64,000 nt of DNA, from positions 434,001 to 498,000 of the forward strand of contig OZ241886.1 of assembly GCA_965203375.1 (NCBI GenBank), in the 5' to 3' direction. A program made the position numbers and the translations under genes. The DNA is from CATQHS01 sp965203375 (GTDB lineage Bacteria; Actinomycetota; Acidimicrobiia; Acidimicrobiales; Aldehydirespiratoraceae). Position 1 is the stretch's first letter; each line of letters starts with the position of its first letter. The notes below the pieces were generated by a model. The model saw only the letters and a list, made by a program, of their open reading frames with translations. It was not told the origin of the DNA and made no database searches. Of this stretch, positions 34,923-44,452 are shown piece after piece.

Positions 34923-35525
34923 ATGGCCGACGTCCAGCCTGACCGGAACGAAGACCACGACCGGCGGGCCCTCCGGGAGCTGGGCCAGGCGGTGCGGACC
35001 CGGCGGGCCCAGCTCGGCCTCACCCTGAGCCAGGTGGCGGAGCGCTCCGGGCTGTCGGCGCCGTTCCTGAGCCAGGTGGAGACCAGCTTCGCCGCCCCCA
35101 GCCTGGTGTCGCTGTTCGCCATCGCCAGGGTCCTCGACACCACCCCGGAGCGGCTGCTGGCCGGGCCGGTCTCAGCCGACGTGGTGGTCACCCCCAAGGG
35201 CGAGGGCCAGCGCTACGCGGTGACCGATGCGGCCCGCGGCGCCTTCCGCCGTCAGCTCACCGGCCTGGGCGAGCCGTTCAGCGCGGCGGAGTACGTGGTG
35301 GCGCCGGGCTCGGATCTGGGGGGCGTCTTCTCCTCGGCGGGGCGGGAGATGATCCACGTCACCACCGGCAGTCTGATCGTGGAGATCGAGACCGACGACG
35401 GCCGTTTCGCGTTCCACCGGCTGACGGCGGGCGACACCATGGTGTACTCCACCGACGCCCGCCACCGGTGGCGCCACCTGGGCGACTCCACCACCAGATT
35501 CGTACACGTCTCCGTGCCCGGCTGA
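34923..35525 (+). CDS. XRE-family transcriptional regulator with cupin sensor domain
   Basis: 200 aa, ATG start. Residues about 16-75 form an XRE helix-turn-helix (LGLTLSQVAERSGLSAPFLSQVET). Residues about 120-198 are a single cupin barrel (MIHVTTGSLIVEIE, DTMVYSTDARHRWRHLGDSTTRFVHV), a likely small-ligand sensor. XRE-cupin proteins such as PuuR control catabolic and osmolyte genes by binding AT-rich palindromes. It is the only obvious transcription factor among the catabolic genes and the best candidate to bind TTTGAT-N3-RTCAAA at 32382, 32502 and 44221; that link is inference. Confidence 0.88.
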   Translation: MADVQPDRNEDHDRRALRELGQAVRTRRAQLGLTLSQVAERSGLSAPFLSQVETSFAAPSLVSLFAIARVLDTTPERLLAGPVSADVVVTPKGEGQRYAVTDAARGAFRRQLTGLGEPFSAAEYVVAPGSDLGGVFSSAGREMIHVTTGSLIVEIETDDGRFAFHRLTAGDTMVYSTDARHRWRHLGDSTTRFVHVSVPG

Positions 35526-35537
35526 CCTGGCGATGCC

Positions 35538-37103
35538 GTGATGCGAGCGGGCCGGTTGTCGTTCGATCTGGACGAACCCGCCCACTTGGTGTTCCGAATC
35601 GACGAAGTGCGCGCCCCCTGGGTCAAGCGCGTCCTCTTCACGACCGTTTTCTTCGTGGTGGCGCTGGTGACCGAAGGCGGGATGGGAGGGCCGCTGGCCG
35701 GCTCGCGGTTCCGGGTCGTGTCCATCGATTCGGATCGCGTCCTCAGCAGGTACAGGGACAAGTTGAGGTGGGACGGGGAGGTCAGCGTCGGCCAGATCCT
35801 CCGGCAAGACCTGTCCGAAATGAGCGCCGGAGAGTTCGCCGAGCGCTGGGTGCGCTCCTCCAAGCGCTCGGTCTCCGGGCGCCGTCGGCCCCCCGGCCCG
35901 GTGAGCGAGGAGCCGCCCGCGGACTCCGGCGCAGGCTCGGCGGATGCTCTCGGCCCAATGAGCGAAGAATCGTCGTCGGGCTCGGGCTCGGCGGGTGCTC
36001 TCGGCCCGGTGAGCGAGGGGCCGCCTGTGGACTCCGGCGCGGGCTCGGCGGATGCTCCATCGGGTTGTTCGGCTCACGAGCTGATCAGCAGGGAATTGCT
36101 GGAGGACTTTGTTCGGGTGTGCCGGGTTCCGGCCGTGGCCGCGGCGCTGGTGGGCGCCGACGGCTCGGTTGACGCCGAAGTTGCCGGGACCCGGCGGCGC
36201 GGCTTTGATGACCCGGCGCGGGTGTCGGATCGGTGGCACATCGGGTCGTGTGCCAAGACCTTCACCGCCGTGCTGTGGGCCCGCCTCGTCGAGGCGGGCG
36301 ACGCCGAGTGGGACATGCCGATCCCGGCGGCGTTCGCCGACCTCGACGACTTCCATCCCGGCTGGGCCGGGGTGACCGTCGACGACGCGCTGCAGTGCCG
36401 GGCCGGCTTTGCCTCGAACATAGGCCGCACCCGGATGGAGCCGGCCTGGCTCGACGCCCGGCCCCTCGCCTGGCAGCGCACCGACGCGGCCCGGCAGGCG
36501 CTGCAGGCCCCGCCCCGGCGGCCAGGCCGGTTCGCCTACTCGAACCTGAGCTACATCGTCGTCGGCGCGGCCATCGACCGGCTCGCCGGCGCCGCCTACG
36601 AGCGGGCCCTGGCCGACCGGGTCCTCAAGCCCCTCGGCATCAAGTCCGCCGGCTTCGGCGCGCCCCCCGAGATCTGGGGGCATCCGGCCCGGCTGCGGCT
36701 CGGCGTCGCCGGCCTGTTCCGCGGCCGGCCCGCCGACCCGGCCGAGCCCAAGAGCGACAACCCCGCGGTGTACGCCTCGGCGGCGACGATGCACCTCACC
36801 GTCGAGGACTGGGCCGCCTTCTGCCGGATCTTCCTCGCCGGGAGCGGCGACCTCCTGCGCCCCGACACGATCGATCACCTCCTCGCCCAGCCGCCCGGGC
36901 GCGGCACCCGCATGTCGATGGGCTGGATCAAACCCCCCTACCTGCGGGGTTCCTCATACTCCATGCAGGGCTCCAACACCATGTGGGCCGCCGCCGCGCT
37001 CCTGGACCACGACCGGGAGCGAGCCGCCCTAGTTGCGGCCAACGACGGCCGCCGCCGCGCGCTCGACCAAACCCTCCAGTTCGCCACCCACCTCTTCGAC
37101 TGA
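35538..37103 (+). CDS. serine hydrolase (beta-lactamase / DD-peptidase class) with extra N-terminal domain
   Basis: 521 aa, GTG with an ATG one codon in. Residues about 190-515 are a class C beta-lactamase-type hydrolase: GSCAKTF holds the S-x-x-K nucleophile, FAYSNLSYIVVGAAI the Y-x-N motif. A KTG-like triad is not obvious. Typical substrates are esters, beta-lactams or D-peptides. Residues 1-120 (FDLDEPAHLVFRIDEVRAPWVKRV, IDSDRVLSRYRDKLRW) are an unrelated unrecognised domain, joined by three Ser/Gly/Ala-rich repeats. There is no signal peptide, which argues for a cytoplasmic esterase. It follows the XRE-cupin gene on the same strand. Confidence 0.75.
   Translation: MMRAGRLSFDLDEPAHLVFRIDEVRAPWVKRVLFTTVFFVVALVTEGGMGGPLAGSRFRVVSIDSDRVLSRYRDKLRWDGEVSVGQILRQDLSEMSAGEFAERWVRSSKRSVSGRRRPPGPVSEEPPADSGAGSADALGPMSEESSSGSGSAGALGPVSEGPPVDSGAGSADAPSGCSAHELISRELLEDFVRVCRVPAVAAALVGADGSVDAEVAGTRRRGFDDPARVSDRWHIGSCAKTFTAVLWARLVEAGDAEWDMPIPAAFADLDDFHPGWAGVTVDDALQCRAGFASNIGRTRMEPAWLDARPLAWQRTDAARQALQAPPRRPGRFAYSNLSYIVVGAAIDRLAGAAYERALADRVLKPLGIKSAGFGAPPEIWGHPARLRLGVAGLFRGRPADPAEPKSDNPAVYASAATMHLTVEDWAAFCRIFLAGSGDLLRPDTIDHLLAQPPGRGTRMSMGWIKPPYLRGSSYSMQGSNTMWAAAALLDHDRERAALVAANDGRRRALDQTLQFATHLFD
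35895..36058. repeat. three in-frame ~54-bp repeats in the serine hydrolase linker
   Basis: Units at 35895, 35952 and 36003 (57, 51 and 56 bp) share GGCCCGGTGAGCGAGG at the start and GCTCGGCGGATGCTC at the end. The units are in frame and encode the linker PVSEEPPADSGAGSADAL and its variants. Confidence 0.88.
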
Positions 37104-37347
37104 AGCATTCGACTGGAATCGCGTCAATCGCCGCTGGGCGGCGGCCCGCCCGCCGTCGGGTGCAGCCGACCCCTCCGGCGCTGCAGGACCGCACCGGGGC
37201 CGCGGCCCCGGGCGCAGTCGGCGGCCCGAGAAACCGGGGCCGGATGCGCCGCGGGAGGGGGACGGTGGCTACCGCAGGCAACCTGGGTTGACACTCGGGG
37301 CCGGGGCGGTAGGCTGCGCCGGTGGATGTGGAAGGGAAACCGCGACC

Positions 37348-37632
37348 ATGACCACGAAGACTCTCGAGGAGTACGCGGCGGCGTTCGAGGCCTGGGCCGA
37401 GGAGGTCCGCCCTGAAGACCTCCGGCAGATGGACGCGGCGGCTCTGGGGCGCCTGTCGCGTCTGGCCGAACAGCAGCGGAAGGGCGCCGCGGCGATAGCC
37501 GCCGCCGTTGGCGAAGCCCGCGCCGCGGGGCACTCCTGGGCTGCCATCGGGGCCCGGCTCGGGGTGACCCGCCAAGCCGCCCAGAAGCGCTACGGCAGTC
37601 TGGCCGCGAGCCCGCCGGCCGCGGGGCCGTGA
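37348..37632 (+). CDS. small HTH-containing protein
   Basis: 94 aa from the ATG at 37348, with GGAAGGGAAA about 10 nt upstream; the longer in-frame reading from 37033 overlaps the hydrolase gene and is rejected. An N-terminal acidic helical region (EEYAAAFEAWAEEVRPEDLRQM) precedes a sigma-70 region 4 / MarR-like helix-turn-helix (HSWAAIGARLGVTRQAAQKRYG). Such small proteins are common, unnamed actinobacterial DNA-binding proteins. Converges on the PhyH gene. The 245 bp between this gene and the hydrolase hold nothing I recognise. Confidence 0.72.
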   Translation: MTTKTLEEYAAAFEAWAEEVRPEDLRQMDAAALGRLSRLAEQQRKGAAAIAAAVGEARAAGHSWAAIGARLGVTRQAAQKRYGSLAASPPAAGP

Positions 37633-37674
37633 ACGCTGCCGCCTGAGCCCCCCGGCCCGGCTCGCAGAAACCGC

Positions 37675-38508
37675 TTACCCCCCGCCCCGGCCCGGCGGCG
37701 GGGCGGGAGTGATGAGGGGGAAGACCTCGCCGGCCACCGGGTCGCCGGTGGTCAGGCCGTGGGGGAGCAGCTTCCAGAAGACGGCGGCCTGCTCGCCCAG
37801 GTCGAGGTAGCGGGTGTCGGGGTGGGCCCAGCGGGTGGAGATGCGGCGGAACCAGCGGTCGGCTGACTCCCGCAGCCCGGTGGCGTGCAGGGTGCGGGAG
37901 TCGATGGCCACCGCGTCGCCGGCCCGCAGGTCCCAGGTGGTGACCGGGAACCGCTCCGGGTCGGCGTCCACGTCGGGCACCGGCTCCAGGTCGGACTGCC
38001 CGCCGATGGTGGAGCGGTCGGTGGAGAACTCGATGGGGGCGTAGACGACCCCGGTGGCGTGGGAGCCGGCCACCACCCGCAGGGCGGCGTCGGCGGCCAC
38101 GTCGTCGAGGGTGACCCAGACGGTGACGAAGGGCCGGTCCAGGTTGTAGTAGGGGTGGTCCTGGTGCCAGGGGCTGGCCGACACCGCCCCCGGCTCGGAG
38201 CTGAACCACTGGTCCTCGATCAGGATGGCGGAATCGGCGCCCACCAGCTCGGCGGCCAAAGCCGGCAGCGGGGACGACCGGGTGGCCTCGGCGATGTCGG
38301 GATCGTCGAACCAGCGGAACAGGTCGCTGTCCACCCGCAGCTCGTCGGGCCCCGACAGCACCCCGTAGAACTGGCTGGGGCTGGCCCGGCCCCGGTCGAT
38401 GGCCTCGTGCAGCCTCCGGCACCACTGCTCGTCCAGCAGCCCCGGCACCACCGTCACGCCCCGGGCCTGAAGCTCGGCCCGCCGCTCCGACCCGGATTCA
38501 GCGGGCAC
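37675..38508 (-). CDS. phytanoyl-CoA dioxygenase (PhyH) family Fe(II)/2-oxoglutarate oxygenase
   Basis: About 277 aa from the GTG at 38508 (VPAESGSERRAELQARGVTVVPGLL), the usual PhyH start; the longer open frame is the alpha-subunit shadow. The iron facial triad is WHQDHPYYN (His-x-Asp) with the distal His in DSRTLHATGL, and a 2-oxoglutarate Arg is likely in the WFRRISTRW segment. Members hydroxylate acyl-CoAs or small metabolites. It is the last gene of the ABC-oxygenase operon. A 15-bp direct repeat (GGATTCAGCGGGCAC) at 38494 and 38576 covers its start and the stop of the preceding gene. Confidence 0.8.
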   Translation of the reverse strand: MPAESGSERRAELQARGVTVVPGLLDEQWCRRLHEAIDRGRASPSQFYGVLSGPDELRVDSDLFRWFDDPDIAEATRSSPLPALAAELVGADSAILIEDQWFSSEPGAVSASPWHQDHPYYNLDRPFVTVWVTLDDVAADAALRVVAGSHATGVVYAPIEFSTDRSTIGGQSDLEPVPDVDADPERFPVTTWDLRAGDAVAIDSRTLHATGLRESADRWFRRISTRWAHPDTRYLDLGEQAAVFWKLLPHGLTTGDPVAGEVFPLITPAPPPGRGGG

Positions 38509-38579
38509 GGAAGCTGGGGCCTTCGGGGTCGGACCCGGCGTCGGCAGGCTGGGGCGGGGCCGCCGCGGGGGCGTCGGAT

Positions 38580-39980
38580 TCAGCGGGCACGGGCGGCCTC
38601 CGGGGTCGACATCAGCTTGGCGTAGTGGGCCAGGTACCCCCGCTGGGGGGCCTCGGAGGTGATCGTGCCGGTCACCACCCCGCCGTCGCCGGGGGCGGGC
38701 TCGTCGGGCAGCCCCCGGCTCACGTCGATCCACTCCATCTCGGGGATGGACAGGCCCCGCTGGACCCGCTCGAACATGTCGAGGTCGTCGGGAGTGCCGA
38801 AGTTCACGAAGTCCTCGTCCACCCGCAGCCGCAGCAGGTCGATCTCGGCCGGCGCGCCCGGCGCCGAGGTGAGCCACAGCCACAGCCGGGTCCGGTCCAC
38901 CGCCAGCGGCTCGATCACCAGCAACTGGTTGCCCACGAAGATCAGGTTGGGGAACAGCGACAGGTTCAACATGCTCCCGGTGGCCAGGTCGAGCTGGCCC
39001 CCCGCCCCGGACGCGATCAGGGCCGACTCCAGCGGCTCGCGGAACGGCACTCTGCGCATGGTGGCCCACGGGCCCTGGGGTATCCCCGGCCGCTGGTCCA
39101 CCACCATGTGGCCGTTGCCCAGCGCCAGCGAGACCATCGGCGTGGCGCCGGGGTCGCGGGCCAGCACCGTCTCCACGTCCACCGTCTGGCCCAGGGTGTT
39201 GTAGGAGTGGTGGGCGAAGGTGGCGTGGAGCCCGTCGGAGGCGTTGTCCCACGACAGCTTCCAGTTGCCGGCGAACTCCAGCCTCTGAGGCGCGGGAACC
39301 ACTGCCAGCTCGCCGCCGGGGTGGCGGTCGATGATGACGTCCAGCGCCTCCCGGGCCGGCCCCAGCCACTCCCCGAGCGGCTCGGGGCTCGGGTTCAGGG
39401 TGGCGAACACGAACCCCCGGTAGCGGGCGACCTCCATCCGCCCCAGCGACAGGGCGTCGCGGTCGTCCATCGGGTGGCCGGCCGGGAAGGGGATGGCGGC
39501 CAGGCGGCCGTCGAGGGCGTAGGTCCAGCCGTGGTAGGGGCAGGTGAGCCGCTTGGCGCAGCCCCTCTCCTCGGTGGCGATGACCGTTCCCCGGTGGGCG
39601 CAGCGGTTGAGCAGGGCGTATATGTCGCCGTCGGGGGCCCGGGTCATCAGCACCGGCCGCCGCCCGACCGTCACCGTCCGGTAGTCGCCGGGGTTGGGGA
39701 TCTCGCTCTCGTGGCCGAGGTAGCACCACGACGCGGCGAACACCCGGGTCATCTCCATCTCGAATATCCCGGGGTCGGTGTAGATGCGCCGATGCACCCG
39801 GTCGGTCTGCACCAGATGCCCGAAGTCGGGCTGCGGGTCGGCCAGAACCGGGTTCCCGGAGTCGGGGCGCCGGTCGGGCTGAGCCGGAATCTGAAAGTCG
39901 GGTTGCGGGCCGGTCGGAGCTGGGTGCTCCATGTCGGAGTGCGGGCGGGCTGGTCGGGGGTCGGGCACGGCGGCGCTCAC
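38580..39980 (-). CDS. aromatic-ring-hydroxylating oxygenase alpha subunit (Rieske)
   Basis: About 466 aa from the GTG at 39980, which overlaps the beta-subunit stop as GTGA. A Rieske centre (NRCAHRGTVI...RLTCPYHGWTYALDG) gives C-x-H and C-x2-H. The catalytic domain has NWKLSWDNASDGLHATFAHH, i.e. the D-x2-H-x4-H iron site of benzoate/toluate/anthranilate-type oxygenases. The first 60 residues are a Pro/Asp-rich, loosely repeated tail (PQPDF...PQPDFGHL) absent from standard alphas. With the beta subunit and the ABC importer it should make an imported aromatic or related ring into a cis-diol or hydroxylated product; a reductase is not in this window. Confidence 0.87.
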   Translation of the reverse strand: MSAAVPDPRPARPHSDMEHPAPTGPQPDFQIPAQPDRRPDSGNPVLADPQPDFGHLVQTDRVHRRIYTDPGIFEMEMTRVFAASWCYLGHESEIPNPGDYRTVTVGRRPVLMTRAPDGDIYALLNRCAHRGTVIATEERGCAKRLTCPYHGWTYALDGRLAAIPFPAGHPMDDRDALSLGRMEVARYRGFVFATLNPSPEPLGEWLGPAREALDVIIDRHPGGELAVVPAPQRLEFAGNWKLSWDNASDGLHATFAHHSYNTLGQTVDVETVLARDPGATPMVSLALGNGHMVVDQRPGIPQGPWATMRRVPFREPLESALIASGAGGQLDLATGSMLNLSLFPNLIFVGNQLLVIEPLAVDRTRLWLWLTSAPGAPAEIDLLRLRVDEDFVNFGTPDDLDMFERVQRGLSIPEMEWIDVSRGLPDEPAPGDGGVVTGTITSEAPQRGYLAHYAKLMSTPEAARAR

Positions 39981-40585
39981 ATCAAGAAGCTGGGGTTCCG
40001 CACCCCCAGGCTCAGGGCGGGCATGACGACGATCTTGGTGCGGAACCGGGGCGGGTCGCCCGCCGGGTCGCCGACCGGGCCCTCCCCGTCCGCATCCGAC
40101 CGGCGAAACCGGGCCGGGCCGTCCGCCAGTTCGTGGATCTGGTAGCCGGCGAGCTGCTGGCCGAGGCCGTGGCGCTGTTCGTGGACCACCAGCGAGGACC
40201 GGGCCACCACCCGGCCGCCGGCGGCCCAGGCCTCCACCCCGGTGACCGCCCGCACGGTGAGCGACGGCGGCTGCTGGCCCCAGGCCGCCGGGTCCCGGCG
40301 CCAGCTCACCCGCTCGGCCAGCCGGCGGCGGTCGTCGAGGAACAGGGCCTGGTCCCGGCCGGGGTGGGCCGGGACCGACAGCGGAACCCACACCACCGCG
40401 TCGTCGGTCCAGCCCTCGAGCCACTCCTCGAACCGGCCCGAGTCCAGCAGGCGCGCCTCTCTCACCAGGTGGGGGGCGACCGCGGCGGTCAGGGCCGGGT
40501 CGGCCGCCGGCCGCCCCTGGACCCAGGACACCAGCTCGGCCAGCTCGTCGTAGCGGGACCGCACCGCGCCGGGGCCCGCGGTCAC
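39977..40585 (-). CDS. ring-hydroxylating oxygenase beta subunit
   Basis: About 202 aa from the GTG at 40585, overlapping the permease stop as GTGA. The SnoaL-like beta-subunit fold is indicated by LVREARLLDSGRFEEWLEGWTDDAVVWVPLS, GRDQALFLDDRRRLAERVSW and SSLVVHEQRHG. Small beta subunits assemble as a3b3 with the alpha subunit downstream, to which it is again coupled by a four-base overlap. This fixes the oxygenase pair and the importer in one transcript. Confidence 0.85.
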   Translation of the reverse strand: MTAGPGAVRSRYDELAELVSWVQGRPAADPALTAAVAPHLVREARLLDSGRFEEWLEGWTDDAVVWVPLSVPAHPGRDQALFLDDRRRLAERVSWRRDPAAWGQQPPSLTVRAVTGVEAWAAGGRVVARSSLVVHEQRHGLGQQLAGYQIHELADGPARFRRSDADGEGPVGDPAGDPPRFRTKIVVMPALSLGVRNPSFLM

Positions 40586-42162
40586 CGCGACACTCCGGGG
40601 GCCATGCGCTCCAGAGTGCGCAACTCCAGCGCGGCCACCAGCCAGTAGGCGAACACCGCCACCAAGGTCAGAACCGTCACCGACACCCACAGAACGCTGT
40701 AGTTGCTCTGGGTGTAGGCGAGGATCATCAACGCGCCCATCCCGTCGCCGGTGGCCAGCCACTCGGCCACCGTGGCCCCCAGCAGCGACGTGGGCACGGC
40801 GATGCGGGCCGAGGCCATCAGGGCCGGCACCGCGGCGGGCAGGTAGGCGTTGCGCACTCGGGCCGTCCGCCGGGCGTCGTAGGACCTGAGCACGTCGAGG
40901 ATCCCGTCGGGTGTGCGGCGCATGGCCGCGAAGCAGTTGACCAGAGTCGGGAAGAACGACATGACCGCCACCACCGCGGTGGTGGTTAGCAAGCCCCGCC
41001 CCACGAACACGATGATCACCGGCGTGGTGACGATGATCGGAATCGACCGCAGGGCCACCGCCACCGGCATCAGGCCCCGCTCCAGCCACGGCGCCAGCAC
41101 GAAGGCCACCGCTGCGGCCACCGCCCCGGCCAGGCCCAGCGCGAACCCCAGGGCGGTGGTCCACAGCGTGGTTCCCAGAGCCCCGAACACATAGGACCGG
41201 GTCTCGGCCGCGTCGGGCTCGGCGAACAGCTCCGACCACACGTCCAGGGGGGTCTTGGCGAAGAACGAGTCGAGCTGGAACACCCACAAGAAGGCCAGCC
41301 AGAAGGCGAACACCGCGGCGATCGGGGCGACCAGCGCCACCGCCCGGTTGAGCAGGCCGGGCTCGTGGCGGGCGGCCGGGGCGGCGGCCAAGTCGAGGGC
41401 CGGGGCCCACGGGCACAGCCACCGCCCCAGCGCTCCTATCGCCAGGTAGCCGCCGGAGGACACCAGCGTGGACAGCAGCGCGATCACCCAGATCCGGTCG
41501 GTCTCCAGCGCCCCCAGGGCCCTCACCGTGAGGATGCCCAGGCCGTTGTGGGCGCCGGTGAACTCGCCGACCACCGCGCCCAGAAAGGCGGCCGGCGCGG
41601 CGATCTGCAGGCCGGCGAACATGGCCGGCACCGAGGCCCGGACCCGCGCCTTGCGGAAGCCGCTGAGGCGGCCCCGGCCCAGAGAGCGGATCACGTCCAG
41701 GGCGCTGCCCGGGGCCGAGTCGAAGCCCAGGAGGGTGGCCACGTAGGTGGTGAAGAACACGGCCAGGGCCGACAGGGCGATGGGGGTGCCGGTGCCCGGG
41801 CCGGTTATCACCCGCAGGATGGGGGCCAAGGCGATGAAGGGCAGGCAGAAGACGGTGAGGCACACCGCGCCGATGCTGCGTCGCAGCCAGGGCACCAGCG
41901 AGGTGGCCGCGGCCAGGGCGATGGCGGCCAGGTTGCCCCACAGAAAGCCCCAGGCCGCGCTGCGGGTGGAGTGCCACAGGTTGCGCAGGTACAGGCCCTG
42001 GTTGTCGAAGAACTCGGCTACCACCGCGGTGGGCGGCGACAGGCGGTAGGTGCCGGCGTACACGGTGCGGGCGGCCAGCTCCCAGACCAGGATCACGCCG
42101 GCGCCCACCACCAGGCCCATCGCCTGCGGCGGGAAGCCGCGTCGGCCGCCCGTCTCGCCCAT
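40582..42162 (-). CDS. ABC transporter permease, two fused permease domains
   Basis: 526 aa, ATG start. Two homologous BPD_transp_1 halves follow each other: first EAA loop region DVIRSLGRGRLSGFRKARVRASVPAMF, second DVLRSYDARRTARVRNAYLPAAVPALM, each with five to six membrane helices. SsuC/TauC-type systems normally use a homodimer of one half; here both are in one polypeptide, so no second permease gene is needed. It starts 6 bp after the ATPase stop, and with the binding protein it forms a complete importer. Confidence 0.88.
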   Translation of the reverse strand: MGETGGRRGFPPQAMGLVVGAGVILVWELAARTVYAGTYRLSPPTAVVAEFFDNQGLYLRNLWHSTRSAAWGFLWGNLAAIALAAATSLVPWLRRSIGAVCLTVFCLPFIALAPILRVITGPGTGTPIALSALAVFFTTYVATLLGFDSAPGSALDVIRSLGRGRLSGFRKARVRASVPAMFAGLQIAAPAAFLGAVVGEFTGAHNGLGILTVRALGALETDRIWVIALLSTLVSSGGYLAIGALGRWLCPWAPALDLAAAPAARHEPGLLNRAVALVAPIAAVFAFWLAFLWVFQLDSFFAKTPLDVWSELFAEPDAAETRSYVFGALGTTLWTTALGFALGLAGAVAAAVAFVLAPWLERGLMPVAVALRSIPIIVTTPVIIVFVGRGLLTTTAVVAVMSFFPTLVNCFAAMRRTPDGILDVLRSYDARRTARVRNAYLPAAVPALMASARIAVPTSLLGATVAEWLATGDGMGALMILAYTQSNYSVLWVSVTVLTLVAVFAYWLVAALELRTLERMAPGVSR

Positions 42163-42168
42163 GCCCGC

Positions 42169-43041
<873 letters not shown>

Positions 43042-43060
43042 TGTCGCCGGGGCCGGCCCG

Positions 43061-44167
43061 TCACACCAGCACCGGGCCGTCGGCGAAGATCTCCTCCAGC
43101 AGCGACCGGTCCCACAGATCGGCGGTCACCTCCACCCCGAGGGCCATGAGGGTCTCGATGTTGTCTTGGACGGACTCTTCGGTGAACCACATGAACCCGT
43201 TGGCGTCGGTGTCGGCCGAGAACATGAGCTTGAGGAACTCGGAGGCCTTCACCGTCTCCGTCTCCAGGTCGAGCCCGGCGTCGGGGAACCGGTTCACGGT
43301 CCGCACCGCGGCCGCGGTGGGGTTCACCTTGTGCTCCTGCCAGCCCAGGATCTCGCCTTTGAGCAGCCCGAGGACCGTGTCCCGGTCGTTGACCAGGGTG
43401 CCCTCGGTGACGATGTAGGTCTGGCTGTGGACCGCGTAGCCGTAGTCGGCGAAGAGCATGGTGGTGTTGTCGATCCCCTTGACCGTCATGGCCACGGGCA
43501 GGTCGGTGAGCCAGCACAGCAAGCAGTCCACCTCGCCGTTCACCAGCGGGGCCGGGTCGTAGTCGCTGGGGACGACCTCCACCCGGTCGAGGTCGACGTT
43601 GTTGAGGCTGGCCAGCAGGTCGAGGTCGAGCTGGTTGTTGAAGGCCATCCCCAGCTTCTTGCCCTCCAAGTCGCGGGGCTCGTTCACCGGGTTCTCGGTG
43701 AGGGAGGCGATCACGAACGGGTTGCGCTGCATGGCCACCCCCACGATCTTGAACGGTGCCCCCTCGGCCACAGCCGAGCCCGCGAAGTTGGCGGCCGAGA
43801 TGCCCATGATGGCCTGGCCGGAGACCACCGGGGGCTCGACCGGCGCGCCGGGCCCGCCGGGGGTGAGGGTGACGTCGAGGCCGAAGCGGTTGTAGTAGCC
43901 CCGCTCATCGGCGATGTAGGAGCCGCCGAACTGCACCGAGTCGAGCCAGCTCAACTGGAGGTTGACGCTCTTCATCGGCGCGGCGGTGGTGGTGGCGGGC
44001 GCCGCAGCGGTGGTGGCCGGGGCGGCGGTGGTGGCCGGGGCGTCGCTGTCGTCGCCGTCGTCGTCTCCGCCGCAGGCGGCCAGGATGCCTCCGCCCCCGA
44101 GGATCAGGCCCGTGCCGGCGGCCGTCCCGCCCAGGAACCGGCGCCGTGAGTACTGGTTGTCGGTCAT
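43061..44167 (-). CDS. NMT1/SsuA-type ABC substrate-binding lipoprotein
   Basis: 368 aa, ATG start with GGAGGG 10 nt upstream. A Tat-type signal (SRRRFLGG) runs into the lipobox LAAC at Cys32, followed by an Asp/Ala/Thr linker. The mature domain has the NMT1/THI5-like blocks LQLSWLDSVQFGGSYIADERGYYNRFGLDVTL and VSGQAIMGISAANF, then the conserved DLEGKKLGM turn. Homologues bind thiamine-precursor pyrimidines, riboflavin-type ligands, sulfonates or aromatic acids; the ligand here is not predictable. First gene of the importer-oxygenase operon, with an operator 54 bp upstream. Confidence 0.9.
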   Translation of the reverse strand: MTDNQYSRRRFLGGTAAGTGLILGGGGILAACGGDDDGDDSDAPATTAAPATTAAAPATTTAAPMKSVNLQLSWLDSVQFGGSYIADERGYYNRFGLDVTLTPGGPGAPVEPPVVSGQAIMGISAANFAGSAVAEGAPFKIVGVAMQRNPFVIASLTENPVNEPRDLEGKKLGMAFNNQLDLDLLASLNNVDLDRVEVVPSDYDPAPLVNGEVDCLLCWLTDLPVAMTVKGIDNTTMLFADYGYAVHSQTYIVTEGTLVNDRDTVLGLLKGEILGWQEHKVNPTAAAVRTVNRFPDAGLDLETETVKASEFLKLMFSADTDANGFMWFTEESVQDNIETLMALGVEVTADLWDRSLLEEIFADGPVLV

Positions 44168-44220
44168 TCGATGAATCCCTCCATGGTGGCCGTCCCGCCG
44201 GGCCCGGCGGGACCGAATAG

Positions 44221-44235
44221 TTTGATCACATCAAA
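44221..44235. promoter_or_regulatory. operator 3, TTTGAT-CAC-ATCAAA
   Basis: Perfect 15-bp palindrome with the same arms as the operators at 32382 and 32502, located 54 bp before the binding-protein start in the gap shared with the divergent AIM24-like gene. Confidence 0.7.
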
Positions 44236-44350
44236 GTATCACAAGGTCGGGTCTGCTCGCCCGCCGATCAGTCTCGGGCTCCGTCGGCCACGGCGGGGGC
44301 CGGGTCGGTTCGCCTGCCGGGGCCGCCGTCCGGTCCCCGGGCTGGCCCCG

Positions 44351-44434
44351 CCGGACCGTCCGGGTCGCATCGCGGCGACGGCACCGAGTGTGCTAGCAGG
44401 CGCCGGTTCCGGGCAGCCCCGCCGGACCGTCCGG
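44351..44434. repeat. two CCGGAC-C-GTCCGG palindromes 71 bp apart
   Basis: The perfect 13-bp palindrome at 44351-44363 and 44422-44434 lies within a 19-bp direct repeat (CCCCGCCGGACCGTCCGGG). The second copy ends 18 bp before the AIM24-like start. Could be paired operators or a duplicated promoter element; GC-rich background raises the chance of coincidence for the palindrome but not for the 19-bp repeat. Confidence 0.55.
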
Positions 44435-44452
44435 GGTGGTAGGGTGGCGGCC

